From positions 1 to 64,000 of the forward strand of contig PNKL01000009.1 in the NCBI GenBank assembly GCA_013822425.1: a stretch of 64,000 nt of DNA. The letters run 5' to 3'. The notes under the pieces were generated by a model. It ran no database searches. It was not told where the DNA came from and saw only the letters and a list, made by a program, of their open reading frames with translations. Positions 53,270-62,341 of the stretch are shown one piece after another. The stretch comes from Gemmatimonas sp. (GTDB taxonomy: Bacteria > Gemmatimonadota > Gemmatimonadetes > Gemmatimonadales > Gemmatimonadaceae). The first letter of the stretch is position 1. Every line of letters starts with the position of its first letter. The position numbers and the translations under genes are program-made.

Positions 53270-56200
53270 TCAGAAGGTGATTTCGATGCTGCCGGTGATC
53301 GTCCGGAAGCGCGGATAGTTGAAGCTGTCGATCCGGGTCAGCGCGTTCGTGCCGACTTCCGGGTCGTAGCCCTTGTAGTTCGTGATCGTGTACAGGTTGC
53401 GGCCGATGAACGAGAACGTCGCGCCCCGCGCCCCGAACGGCTGCAGGTAGCCGAGCATCCTGCCGCTGAGGCGGTAGCGCAGCGCCACCTCACGCAGCTT
53501 CACGAACCCGGCGTCTTCCACGAAGTAGTCGGTGGGGTCATTCGCCGAGTAGAGCGCGATGTAGTACTCGATGGGCTTCTTGAGTTCCTGCTTCTTGCCG
53601 GCCTGGTCGACGTCCTTGCTCTTCGCCCACTGGTACATGCGCTGGTTCGTCTGGTTGTACGCGTCACCGCCCACGGCGGCGTCAATGAGCGTGACGAGCT
53701 CGAAATTCCGCCAGTTCATGGTGCTGGCGACACCCCATTTAAAGTCGGGGAGGCCGTTGCCCATCTTCAGCACAGCGGCGCTGCCGGTTTCGTCGCGGCG
53801 CAGAATCGGCATGCCCCAGCTGAAGGACGAGGTGCCGATGGTAGCCGAGGTTCCCCAGCCGCCGGTGGCCACTTCGCCTTCCGTGTACTTCTTCGGGTTG
53901 CCGTTGGCGTCGAGTCCGACCCACACCAGGAGTCCCTCGTCGTTCTTCACGAACTGGTTGGCGCTCGCCTGCACGTCGGCCGGCAGGTACTTGGAATCCC
54001 GAAGGAACTGGAAGCCGTACATGTCGTGCAGGCTGGCGCCCTTGCACCGGTAGGCGATGGTCTGCGTGGTGAAGCAGCTGGGCTCGAACTCGGTGATCTT
54101 GTTGCGCGAGCGGTCCACCACGAGACTGGCTTTCCACGAGAAGGTCGGCTTCTTGACCAGTTGCGCCTCGATGGAAGCCTCGATCGAGTTGCCTTCCACC
54201 GTGCCGGCGTTCCGCCACTGGTTGCCGTAGCCGTAGAAGCCGGCGAGCGGGACCTGCAGCAGCTGGTCGGTCGTGACGGTCTTGGCGTACGAGAGCTGCA
54301 CGCCGAAACGCTCCTTGACGATGGCGTCAATGCCGACTTCCGTCTCGGTGGAGTGCTCCGGGCGCAGGTCGTTGTTGCCGAGGTTCTGCTTGGTGACGCC
54401 ACCCGCCGAGGTGAAGGTGTACGTCTCGTACTGGTCATTGAAGTTGGGGCGTCCGCCCGCCGTGCCGCGCGAGGCGCGCAACTTGAACTCGTTGAGCGCC
54501 TGCTTCCACGGCCACCACCGCTCCTCGCTCACGCGCCAGGCGCCGCTCACGCGGTAGTAGCTGTTCCACCGTTCGGCGGCGCCGAACAGCGAGCTGCCGT
54601 CGCGGCGAATGAGCCCGTCGCCGATGTACTTGCCGGCGTAATCGCCGCCCAGCGTGAAGAAGTACCCGCTCGCCCTGACGGTTTCGATGCTGGACTCGAC
54701 GAACCGCGTCTTCGTGTTGTTGAGGCTCTTCACGCCCGGGACCGCGAAGTCCTGGCCGTTCGCGGTACTCAGTTCGTTGATCTCGCTCTCCAGCAGCGCG
54801 CGCGCCGTCGACCGGAGCGTCAGGTCGCCGAACTTGCGCATCACGTTGGCGCTGGCTTCGGAGTTGATCGTGTTGGTGGTGCCGGCGAAGTTCGAGATCT
54901 CGCCGATGCCGCCCGTGGCGTAGCCTTCCGTCTTGACGCCCTGATCGAGGAAGAAGTTCAGCCGGCGGTCGGACCGGTCATAGCTGACGGCCGCGTCGAA
55001 GGTGAGCCAGTCGAACGGGGTGTAGCGCATCGAGAGGTTCCCCTGCGTGCGGGCGCGCTTGCGCTGCCGGTCCTCGGTGGCGAGCACGTACAGCGGGTTC
55101 TCCTCGCGTCCCTCAAGGTCCGACTGGTACACGTACGGCGTCCGATCAACGGTATCCCGCTGCAGCAGATTGATGTCCGGCGCCTGGTTGATCAGGTCGA
55201 AGAACGTGTCGCCGTACAGCTCCTGGCGATCCGTCCGCGCGTGGTAGGCGCTGAAGGAGATCTTCAGCACGTCCATCGGCGTGTGGTCGAGGTTGAACCG
55301 CAGATACCGCTCGTCCAGCGTGCCCTTGTTGAGCACGACGCCGTCGTTCTTCGCGTTGCCGAGCGAGAGGAACCAATTCGTGCGCGCGCTGTTCTGCGCA
55401 ATACTGATCGAGTTCTTGTAGGTCTGGCCCGGGTCGAAGAACAGCTCAACGGGGTCGTAGATCTTGTCGTAGTACTTGACGTCCTGGAAGCGCTGCCAGA
55501 CCGGGCGCGCCACGCGCTGCGGGCGCTGGACGACCTGCCCGGCGGCGTTCACGTACTGACCGCTCGCATCCGTCTGGTAGTAGTGGTACTTCGCCCAGCC
55601 CATCTTGCCGCCGAGACTGTTGAAGCCCACCTCGGAGCGGAGGGCGTAGCGGGTGGCCGCCTCGCCACCGCCGGTGCCGCGCTTGGTGCGGATCTGGATC
55701 ACGCCGGAGGCCGCGCGTGAGCCGTAGAGCGAGGCCGCCGAGGCGCCCTTCACGACCTCGATGCTCTCGATGTCCTCGGAGTTGATGTCGGCGCTGGCGG
55801 CGCCGAAGGCCTGCGACTGGATGACGCCGTCCACCACCACGAGGGGGGCGTTCCCCTTGTTGATGCTGGTAGGCGACCGGAGGATGATGTTCGTGCCGCT
55901 CCCCGGCTGGCCCATCGGCACCACCGTGACGCCGGCGATCTTGCCCTGGATGGACTCGAGCGCGTTGGTGGCCGGCACCGCGAGCGCGCTGGTCTCCACC
56001 TTGCCGACGGTGAACGGCACGCGCGTACCCGACGTCGGATCGACAAGGCCCGTAGTGACGACGGCCTGCAGCGTCAGCGCGACCTCGCGCAGCTTGATGT
56101 TCACGGTCACCGCGGCGTTGGCCGCGACGGTCACGCCGCGGACGACGGCCGGCTGGTAGCCGATGCGACGCGCCTCGACCACACGCACGCCAGCGGGAAC

Positions 56201-56446
56201 GCCGACCAGGTTAAAGCGGCCGCGCGCATCGGTGACGGCGCCGATCCGGCTGCCGACGATCGATACCTGCACGTCGCTGAGCGCGCGGCCGGAAATCGAG
56301 TCGGTGACTTCGCCGGTGATGCGTCCGGTGCCCTGCGCCTCGGCGATGCCCAGCGGCGCGAGCAACGCGAGCAAGACGGTGAGAAAGGCGGCGATGCGTC
56401 CGAAAACCGTCCGGCGCACGCGAGTGTCATGAGATCGCAGCTGCAT
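53270..56446 (-). CDS. SusC/RagA family TonB-dependent outer-membrane transporter
   Basis: From ATG 56446 (strong GGAGGACC upstream) the protein has 1058 residues. A signal peptide (AAFLTVLLALLAPLGIAEAQ) precedes a carboxypeptidase-D regulatory domain (GTGRITGEVTDSISGRALSD), a plug with TonB-box region and RagA signature (VVDGVIQSQAFGAASADINS, VVKGASAASLYGSRAASGVI), and a 22-strand barrel ending TITGSIEITF. It imports large oligomers across the outer membrane with its SusD partner. No anti-sigma/ECF pair is nearby, so regulation is not evident. Confidence 0.93.
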   Translation of the reverse strand: MQLRSHDTRVRRTVFGRIAAFLTVLLALLAPLGIAEAQGTGRITGEVTDSISGRALSDVQVSIVGSRIGAVTDARGRFNLVGVPAGVRVVEARRIGYQPAVVRGVTVAANAAVTVNIKLREVALTLQAVVTTGLVDPTSGTRVPFTVGKVETSALAVPATNALESIQGKIAGVTVVPMGQPGSGTNIILRSPTSINKGNAPLVVVDGVIQSQAFGAASADINSEDIESIEVVKGASAASLYGSRAASGVIQIRTKRGTGGGEAATRYALRSEVGFNSLGGKMGWAKYHYYQTDASGQYVNAAGQVVQRPQRVARPVWQRFQDVKYYDKIYDPVELFFDPGQTYKNSISIAQNSARTNWFLSLGNAKNDGVVLNKGTLDERYLRFNLDHTPMDVLKISFSAYHARTDRQELYGDTFFDLINQAPDINLLQRDTVDRTPYVYQSDLEGREENPLYVLATEDRQRKRARTQGNLSMRYTPFDWLTFDAAVSYDRSDRRLNFFLDQGVKTEGYATGGIGEISNFAGTTNTINSEASANVMRKFGDLTLRSTARALLESEINELSTANGQDFAVPGVKSLNNTKTRFVESSIETVRASGYFFTLGGDYAGKYIGDGLIRRDGSSLFGAAERWNSYYRVSGAWRVSEERWWPWKQALNEFKLRASRGTAGGRPNFNDQYETYTFTSAGGVTKQNLGNNDLRPEHSTETEVGIDAIVKERFGVQLSYAKTVTTDQLLQVPLAGFYGYGNQWRNAGTVEGNSIEASIEAQLVKKPTFSWKASLVVDRSRNKITEFEPSCFTTQTIAYRCKGASLHDMYGFQFLRDSKYLPADVQASANQFVKNDEGLLVWVGLDANGNPKKYTEGEVATGGWGTSATIGTSSFSWGMPILRRDETGSAAVLKMGNGLPDFKWGVASTMNWRNFELVTLIDAAVGGDAYNQTNQRMYQWAKSKDVDQAGKKQELKKPIEYYIALYSANDPTDYFVEDAGFVKLREVALRYRLSGRMLGYLQPFGARGATFSFIGRNLYTITNYKGYDPEVGTNALTRIDSFNYPRFRTITGSIEITF

Positions 56447-56538
56447 AGGGTCCTCCAATCGCGGTCGAAGCGAGGGTGGCAACATCGCGAACGTAGTAGG
56501 CATCAGCACGTGCCGATAGATCGGAAGATCATGTCAAC

Positions 56539-56845
56539 TCATGGTAGAAGTGGGTCGGGCCTCAGCATCAGTGTGCCGGACGCCGTGTGCGAGCCCATGA
56601 TGAGCTTCAACGTGCAAGTGCCCGGTTCCGCTGGAATCGACACCGATCGCGTGGACCCGGACGGTGCGGTGATCTCCAGCGTTGTCGTCCCCAAGGCGCC
56701 AGCGCCCACTGCGAAGGTGAGAAGCGGCGTGTCGGTGTGCGTGAGCGGGTCCACCACGCGGAACGACGCGTTCGTTCCCTGCGAATGGACCGTGCGCCAG
56801 TCGGTGGGGTTGATGGCGAGGTTGCCGATGGTTGCGGCATAAAGG
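56539..56845 (-). pseudogene. Possible remnant of a small beta-rich protein gene
   Basis: In the 608-bp gap between SusC and the IDH-family gene, one minus-strand frame reads as real protein: LYAATIGNLAINPTDWRTV, FRVVDPLTHTDTPLLTFAVG, TTTLEITAPSGSTRSVSIP, CTLKLIMGSHTASG. It alternates like beta-strands and has balanced composition, unlike the Arg-rich shadows around it. No ATG, GTG or TTG lies in a fitting position at its start, so it is probably the 3' end of a broken gene. I do not recognise the family. The rest of the gap (56847-57054) shows nothing I can support. Confidence 0.35.
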
Positions 56846-57054
56846 CATGCGCTGTCAGGCGTACGCTGGCGTTCTGTAGGGCACTTTTGCCCTCGTATTC
56901 GACTCGGCGCGCCGGTAGTTTCCCTATGTCGGCTCCAGCGAGGAGTCGGCTCCCGCCCCCCGGTTGCAGAGTCAGGTTCGATCCACTCGCGTGAGGTTGG
57001 CCAGCGTCCAGCGCGCCGACCCCCGCCGTTGAGCGCGCCGCCGGGCGCAGGAGA

Positions 57055-58179
57055 ATGGTCGTGAGCCAGTACCGCATTGCATGGCTGCCAGGGGACGGTG
57101 TGGGCGTCGAAGTGATGGACGCCGCGAAGATCTGCCTGGATGCACTCAAGTTCGACGCCACGTACACCCACGGCGACATCGGCTGGGAGTTCTGGCGTAC
57201 CGAGGCCGAGTCCTTTCCGCAGCGCACCATTGACCTCCTTGGTGCCAGCGACGCCGCGCTCTTCGGCGCCATCACGTCGAAGCCGGCCAGGGATGCCGAG
57301 GCCGAGCTCATTCCCGAGCTGCAGGGGAAGGGACACACGTATCGCAGCCCCATCGTGCGCATGCGGCAGCTCTTCGACCTCTACACCTGCCTGAGGCCGT
57401 GCAAGGCGTACCCGGGCAATCCCCTGAACTACAAGGAAGACATCGACCTCGTGATCTTCCGCGAGAACACCGAGGACCTCTACGCGGGGGTCGAGTTCAG
57501 CCCGGTTCCCGACGAGCTGAAGTCGGTGCTGCGCACGCTGAGCAAGCCCTTTGCCCACTTTGCGGACATTCCGGGCGACGAGTTCGCCATCACCTGCAAG
57601 GTGAACACGCGCAAGGGGTGCGAGCGCATCATCCGCGCCGCCTTCGAGTACGCCAAGGGGCACGGCTATCCCAAGGTCACGGTCATCCACAAGGCGAACG
57701 TCGTGCGCGCCACCGAGGGGATGTTCCTCGAGATCGGCAATCGCATCGCCAGGGAGTATCCGGGCATCGCGATGGACGACGCCAACGTTGATGCCATCAC
57801 GATGTGGCTGCTGAAGAACCCGAAGAGCTACAGCGTGCTCGTGGCGACGAATCTCTTCGGCGACATCATCAGCGACCTCGCGGCGCAGATGGTCGGTGGG
57901 CTGGGCTTCGCCTGCTCGGCGAACATCGGCGAGAGGCTGGGCGTCTTCGAGCCCAGCCACGGCAGCGCGCCCAAGTACGCGGGCCAGAACAAGGTGAACC
58001 CGATCGCCATGATCCTCTCGGCCAAGATGATGCTCTCGTGGCTGGGCGAGACGGACAAGGCGGCAAGGCTCGAGGCCGCCACCGCGGCGGTGATTCGCGA
58101 GGGGACGGTGCGCACCTACGACATGGGCGGCAGCGCCACGACGCTCGAGATGGGTGAGGCGATCGCGCGGGAGCTCTGA
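57055..58179 (+). CDS. Isocitrate/isopropylmalate dehydrogenase family enzyme
   Basis: The 374-residue protein is a beta-hydroxyacid oxidative decarboxylase. It shows IAWLPGDGVGVEVMDAAK, the substrate-Arg region SPIVRMRQLFDLYTCLRPCK, FRENTEDLYAGVEF, the Lys/Asn helix VTVIHKANVVRATEGMF, and the metal-binding YSVLVATNLFGDIISDLAAQ. The phosphate-site Ser of isocitrate dehydrogenase is not obvious. The substrate (isocitrate, isopropylmalate, malate/tartrate or another 2-hydroxy acid) is unassigned. A good AGGAG precedes ATG 57055. It heads a cluster with aconitase-like, lyase and CoA-transferase genes. Confidence 0.88.
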   Translation: MVVSQYRIAWLPGDGVGVEVMDAAKICLDALKFDATYTHGDIGWEFWRTEAESFPQRTIDLLGASDAALFGAITSKPARDAEAELIPELQGKGHTYRSPIVRMRQLFDLYTCLRPCKAYPGNPLNYKEDIDLVIFRENTEDLYAGVEFSPVPDELKSVLRTLSKPFAHFADIPGDEFAITCKVNTRKGCERIIRAAFEYAKGHGYPKVTVIHKANVVRATEGMFLEIGNRIAREYPGIAMDDANVDAITMWLLKNPKSYSVLVATNLFGDIISDLAAQMVGGLGFACSANIGERLGVFEPSHGSAPKYAGQNKVNPIAMILSAKMMLSWLGETDKAARLEAATAAVIREGTVRTYDMGGSATTLEMGEAIAREL

Positions 58180-58204
58180 CCAGTCCAGCAACCGGAGCGC
58201 GCAC

Positions 58205-59119
58205 ATGGCACAGATCCTGATTCATGAAGTCGGACCCCGCGACGGCCTGCAGGCCGAGGCCCAGGTCGTGCCGACCGAGACCAAGCTCGGCTGGCTCCAA
58301 CGGCTCGTCGGCAGCGGCCTCGACATCGTGCAGGTGGGGTCGTTCGTGCATCCGCAGAAAGTGCCGCAGATGGCGGACACCGACGCGTTGTTTCGGCAGC
58401 TGGCCGCCACCAAGCGCAGCGACGACGCCGTGCTGTCGGGACTCGTGCTGAATGAGAAGGGACTCGAGCGCGGGATGGCCTGCGGCGTGGAGATGTTCTG
58501 CATGGGAGTGTCCGCGTCGGCGACGCACAGCCGCAAGAACACCGGCATGGACACCGAGGACGCCACGCGGCGCATCATCACCACGGCGCTCGAGGCGCAG
58601 CGCGCCGGTCATGACGTGCAGGTGAGCGTGCAGAGCGCCTTCGGATGCGGCTTCGAGGGTGCCGTGCCGGAGTCGCGCGTGATGGGGATCGTCGCGGCCT
58701 ACCTCGAGGCCGGCCTGACTGCCATCAGCCTCGCCGACACGGCGGGGCACGCGCACCCGGCGCAGGTCGGCGCGTACGTGCGGCGCATCCTTGCCATGGA
58801 ACCGACCGCCAGGGTCACGGCGCACATCCACAACACCTACGGCGTCGGCATGGCCAACGTGTACGCCGCACTTGAGGCGGGGGCCACGTCCATCGAGGCG
58901 AGCTTCGGCGGGCTCGGTGGTTGTCCGTTCACGAAGGTCGCCGCCGGCAACGTCGCCACCGAAGATATCGTCCACGCCCTCCAGCGCACCGGGCAGCGCG
59001 GCGACATCCAGCTCGACACGCTGATCGCCGTCGCTCGCGACGTCGCCGCCTTCTTCGGCCGCGACCTGCCCGGCTGCGTCTACAAGATCGGCCCGATTGC
59101 AGCGGCACCGTCGGTTTGA
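58205..59119 (+). CDS. HMG-CoA-lyase family aldolase
   Basis: The 304-residue TIM-barrel protein starts with HEVGPRDGLQAEAQVVPTET and has the lyase metal and cysteine motifs: GVSASATHSRKNTGM, VQSAFGCGFEGAVPE, DTAGHAHPAQVGAYV, HIHNTYGVGMANVYAAL and GLGGCPFTKVAAGNVATEDI. Family members cleave 3-hydroxy-3-methylglutaryl-CoA to acetyl-CoA and acetoacetate, or related acyl-CoAs. The substrate here is probably made by the CoA-transferase encoded next. It follows the IDH-family gene by 25 bp. Confidence 0.88.
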   Translation: MAQILIHEVGPRDGLQAEAQVVPTETKLGWLQRLVGSGLDIVQVGSFVHPQKVPQMADTDALFRQLAATKRSDDAVLSGLVLNEKGLERGMACGVEMFCMGVSASATHSRKNTGMDTEDATRRIITTALEAQRAGHDVQVSVQSAFGCGFEGAVPESRVMGIVAAYLEAGLTAISLADTAGHAHPAQVGAYVRRILAMEPTARVTAHIHNTYGVGMANVYAALEAGATSIEASFGGLGGCPFTKVAAGNVATEDIVHALQRTGQRGDIQLDTLIAVARDVAAFFGRDLPGCVYKIGPIAAAPSV

Positions 59120-59140
59120 TGCCTGAACGGATGCTCCGTC

Positions 59141-59190
59141 CTCTGTTGTCTTTCTGTTGTTTCTCTGTTGTCTCTCTGTTGTCTCTCTGA
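59141..59190 (+). repeat. 11-bp tandem repeat between the lyase and CoA-transferase genes
   Basis: CTCTGTTGTCT is repeated four times with two single-base changes and a partial fifth copy, filling nearly the whole 78-bp gap. The plus strand is pure pyrimidine/guanine. The period equals one turn of DNA. It ends 7 bp before the CoA-transferase ATG, covering the place of a ribosome-binding site. Confidence 0.85.
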
Positions 59191-59197
59191 CTCCGCC

Positions 59198-60397
59198 ATG
59201 TCCGCCCGCATTCTCGACGGCATCAAAGTCCTCGACCTGACCAACGTCCTCTCCGGGCCCTTCACGACCTTGCACCTTGCGCTGCTCGGCGCCGAGGTGA
59301 TCAAGGTCGAGAACCCCAAGGACGGCGACCTCGCGCGCAAGCTCGGCATCCTCCCCGCGCTCAACAAGCGGCTGATGGGCACCAGCTTCCTCGCGCAGAA
59401 CTGCAACAAGAAGTCGATCACGCTGAACACAAAGAGCGCCGAAGGGAAGGCGATCTTTCTCAAGATGGTGAAGGACGCCGACGTGGTGGTGGAGAACTTC
59501 CGCCCTGGCGTCATGGACCGGCTCGGCATCGGCTACAAGGTGCTCTCGGGCATCAACCCGCGGCTGGTCTATTGCGCGATCTCGGGGTTCGGGCAGACGG
59601 GTCCCGACGCGTTGTTCCCCGCGTACGACCAGATCATCCAGGGCCTCTCCGGCGAGATGGCGGTGAATGGCGACGAACGCCTCAACCCGCTGCGCACCGG
59701 TTTCCCGGTCTGCGACACGGTGGGCGGGCTCAACGCGGCGTTCGCGGTCATGGCGGCGCTCTTCCACCGCGAACGCACCGGCGAGGGGCAGTTCATCGAC
59801 GTCGCCCTGCTCGACAGCATCATGCCGCTCATGGGGTGGGTGGCGGCGAACCTGCTCATCGGCAAGCAGCAGCCGGTGCTGATGGGCAACGACAACTTCA
59901 CCGCGGCGCCCAGCGGGACGTTCCGGACGGCGGACGGCTACATCAACATCGCCGCCAACAAGCAGGAACAGTGGGAGGCGGTCTGCGACGTGCTCGGCCT
60001 GCCGGAGCTCAAGAAGGACCCGCGCTTCGAGGAGCGCGACACGCGCAAGAAGAACCGCAAGGAGCTGACGCCGCTGCTCGAGGCCAGGTTGTCGGCGAAG
60101 CCCACGGCGGAATGGGTGGACGAGCTCAATGCCGCCGACGTGCCGAGCGGCGCAATCCTCGGGCTTGAGGAGGCGCTGCGGCAGCCGCAGGTGGTGCACC
60201 GCGACGTGCTGAAGAAGGTACCGCTGGCGGGATTCGGCGACATCGAGGTCTTCGGCCTCACGGCGATGTTCGAGAAGACACCGGGCGCGGTGGAGACGCC
60301 GCCGCCCGAGCTCGGGGAGCACAATGCCGCGACCTACGCGGCGCTGGGCATCACGGCGGCGGAGCAGGCAGAGCTGAAGGCGAAGGGCGTCATCTGA
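59198..60397 (+). CDS. CaiB/BaiF (class III) CoA-transferase
   Basis: The 399-residue protein opens with LDGIKVLDLTNVLSGPFTTL and LLGAEVIKVENPKDGDLARK. The active-site Asp region is VVENFRPGVMDRLGIGY, followed by ISGFGQTGPDALFPAYDQII and GLSGEMAVNG. Class III enzymes move CoA between acids; homologues act on succinate, malate, HMG or oxalate. No ribosome-binding site is visible because the tandem repeat occupies that position. It probably activates a dicarboxylic acid for the neighbouring lyase. Confidence 0.9.
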   Translation: MSARILDGIKVLDLTNVLSGPFTTLHLALLGAEVIKVENPKDGDLARKLGILPALNKRLMGTSFLAQNCNKKSITLNTKSAEGKAIFLKMVKDADVVVENFRPGVMDRLGIGYKVLSGINPRLVYCAISGFGQTGPDALFPAYDQIIQGLSGEMAVNGDERLNPLRTGFPVCDTVGGLNAAFAVMAALFHRERTGEGQFIDVALLDSIMPLMGWVAANLLIGKQQPVLMGNDNFTAAPSGTFRTADGYINIAANKQEQWEAVCDVLGLPELKKDPRFEERDTRKKNRKELTPLLEARLSAKPTAEWVDELNAADVPSGAILGLEEALRQPQVVHRDVLKKVPLAGFGDIEVFGLTAMFEKTPGAVETPPPELGEHNAATYAALGITAAEQAELKAKGVI

Positions 60398-60410
60398 ACC
60401 GGAGTCAGTC

Positions 60411-61697
60411 ATGGGCATGACCGTTGCTGAGAAGATTCTGGCGCGCGCCGCGGGGCTTCGCGCCGTCGCCGCCGGTGACGTGGTGGAACCCAAGGTGGAT
60501 CTCGCGATGTCGCACGAGAACGCCGCGCTCGTGATCAACCAGTTCCTCGAGGTGTTCGACGGGACCGGCCTGCCACCGACCGTCTGGGATCCCTCGCGCG
60601 TTGCCATCATCTTCGACCACCGCGTGCCCGCCGAGAGCCCCAAGACGGCGACGAACCAGAAGAAGATCCGCGAGTTCGTCGCGGCCAACGGCATCGCGAA
60701 GTTCCACGACATCCGCGGCGATACCGGCGGCATCTGCCACCAGATCCTGCCCGAGTACGGCTACGTCCGTCCGGGGTACGTGGTGGTCGGCACCGACTCG
60801 CACACCACGACGCACGGCGCGCTCGGCGCCTTCAGCTTCGGCATCGGCGCCACCGAGATGGCGTCCGTGTGGAGCCTCGGCTACGCCGTGAACATCGAGG
60901 TGCCCGAGACCATCAAGGTGGTCGTGAACGGCACAATGCCGCCGTACGTCGGGGCGAAGGACCTGATCCTGCACATCATCGGTACGCTCACCGCGCAGGG
61001 CGCCAACTACAAGGTGCTCGAGTTCCACGGCGAGACGATACGCCAGATGAGCACAAGCGGCCGCATCGCGATCTGCAACATGAGCGTGGAGGCAGGCGCC
61101 ACGTCGGGCATCGTCCCGGGCGACGAGGAGACGGTGCGCTACCTGCGCGAGGTCGCCGGCGTGACGGATGACATTCCGTTGACCACGCCGGACGCCGATG
61201 CACGCTACGTCCGCACGGTCGAGGTGGATGTCTCGAAGCTCGAGCCGCAGATCGCCTGCCCGCACATGGTGGACAACGTCAAGCCCATCAGCGCGGTGGC
61301 GGGAACGAAGGTGCAGCAGATCGTCATCGGCAGCTGCACCAACGGCCGACTCGACGACCTGGAGGTTGCCGCCGGCATCCTGCGTGGCAAGAAGGTGGCG
61401 GCCGGCACGCGGATGCTCGTCTTCCCCGCGTCGGGCCGGATCTTCGCGCAGGCGCTCGCCAAGGGCTACGTGCAGGACTTCATGGCCGCCGGCGCGGTGG
61501 TGATGAACTCCGGATGCGGCCCGTGCCTCGGCGTGCACGAGGGCGCGCTCGGCGACAATGAAGTGGCGCTCAGTACGACGAACCGGAACTTCAAGGGGCG
61601 CATGGGGAATCCCAAGTCCGAGGTCTACCTGTGCAGTCCGGCCGTCGCCGCCGCTTCGGCGATCACCGGCGTCATCACCGATCCCCGGAACAACTAA
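60411..61697 (+). CDS. 3-isopropylmalate dehydratase/homoaconitase-type large subunit
   Basis: The 428-residue protein is the LeuC-like catalytic subunit of a two-subunit aconitase-family enzyme. Iron-sulfur ligands are in VIGSCTNGRLDDLEVA and NSGCGPCLGVHEG. Substrate-binding motifs include SHENAALVINQF, GTDSHTTTHGALGAFSFGIG and MSVEAGATSGIV. It is the shorter archaeal/DmdA type, not the 466-residue E. coli LeuC form, so the substrate may be isopropylmalate, homoaconitate, citraconate or dimethylmalate. It lies 13 bp after the CoA-transferase. Confidence 0.9.
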   Translation: MGMTVAEKILARAAGLRAVAAGDVVEPKVDLAMSHENAALVINQFLEVFDGTGLPPTVWDPSRVAIIFDHRVPAESPKTATNQKKIREFVAANGIAKFHDIRGDTGGICHQILPEYGYVRPGYVVVGTDSHTTTHGALGAFSFGIGATEMASVWSLGYAVNIEVPETIKVVVNGTMPPYVGAKDLILHIIGTLTAQGANYKVLEFHGETIRQMSTSGRIAICNMSVEAGATSGIVPGDEETVRYLREVAGVTDDIPLTTPDADARYVRTVEVDVSKLEPQIACPHMVDNVKPISAVAGTKVQQIVIGSCTNGRLDDLEVAAGILRGKKVAAGTRMLVFPASGRIFAQALAKGYVQDFMAAGAVVMNSGCGPCLGVHEGALGDNEVALSTTNRNFKGRMGNPKSEVYLCSPAVAAASAITGVITDPRNN

Positions 61698-61719
61698 CGC
61701 CGCGAGGAAGGAGTCCATT

Positions 61720-62211
61720 GTGGCCAAGGTCATCATCGCTCTGGGGAACGACATCAGCACCGACGACATCTACCCCGGGCGCTACATGGCGACGGTGTTG
61801 CCCACGGAGACGCCCCAGTTCGCGTTTGCCGACCGCACGGATTTCAACGCGCGGCTGAAGGCGCGCGAGTTTCCCGCGGGGAGCATCATCGTCGGTGGCG
61901 AGAACTTCGGCTGCGGGTCGAGCCGCGAGCAGGCCTGCTCGACGTTGAAGGGCTACGAAGTCGTCGTCGTCGCCAAGTCGATCTCGCGCATCTTCCTGCA
62001 GAACAGCATCAACCTGGGGCTGAAGGTGGTGCTGTGTCCCGCACTCGAGGCCAGCGAAGGCGACGAACTGGACCTCACCGACGACACGGTCATCAACCGG
62101 ACGACCGGCAAGCAGTTTGCGCAGGTGCAGATGCCGGCGGCGCGGAAGGGCATCATGGATGCGGGTGGATTGATTCCCTACACACGGGCCTTGCTGAAGG
62201 TGCGTAGATAG
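61720..62211 (+). CDS. 3-isopropylmalate dehydratase/homoaconitase-type small subunit
   Basis: The 163-residue swivel-domain protein has GNDISTDDIYPGRYMATV and the substrate-binding NFGCGSSREQACSTLKGY, then SISRIFLQNSINLGLKVV. It is the short archaeal LeuD type that pairs with the LeuC-like subunit 22 bp upstream. GTG 61720 follows a strong GAGGAAGGAG. The complete pair should hydrate or isomerise a 2-hydroxy acid within the cluster. Confidence 0.9.
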   Translation: MAKVIIALGNDISTDDIYPGRYMATVLPTETPQFAFADRTDFNARLKAREFPAGSIIVGGENFGCGSSREQACSTLKGYEVVVVAKSISRIFLQNSINLGLKVVLCPALEASEGDELDLTDDTVINRTTGKQFAQVQMPAARKGIMDAGGLIPYTRALLKVRR

Positions 62212-62341
62212 GGCGTCGGCGGACCGAGCACCAACGGCGCGATGCGAAGTCCTGTCGGATGCAGCGGAGGTTACCGGAACCTGTGAACTCGCCGCGGCAG
62301 CCTCCGGCGCGTTTCGACGGGGACGGAGAATGGAGGCCGAC

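Noticed and set aside
59141-59190. CRISPR-like array
   Set aside because: The 11-bp repeats are contiguous without spacers, and no cas genes are present.
57869-60733. A 954-codon open frame on the minus strand opposite the catabolic cluster
   Set aside because: It is antisense to four genes with clear family motifs; its sequence is His/Arg/Gly-rich filler produced by GC-rich codon bias.
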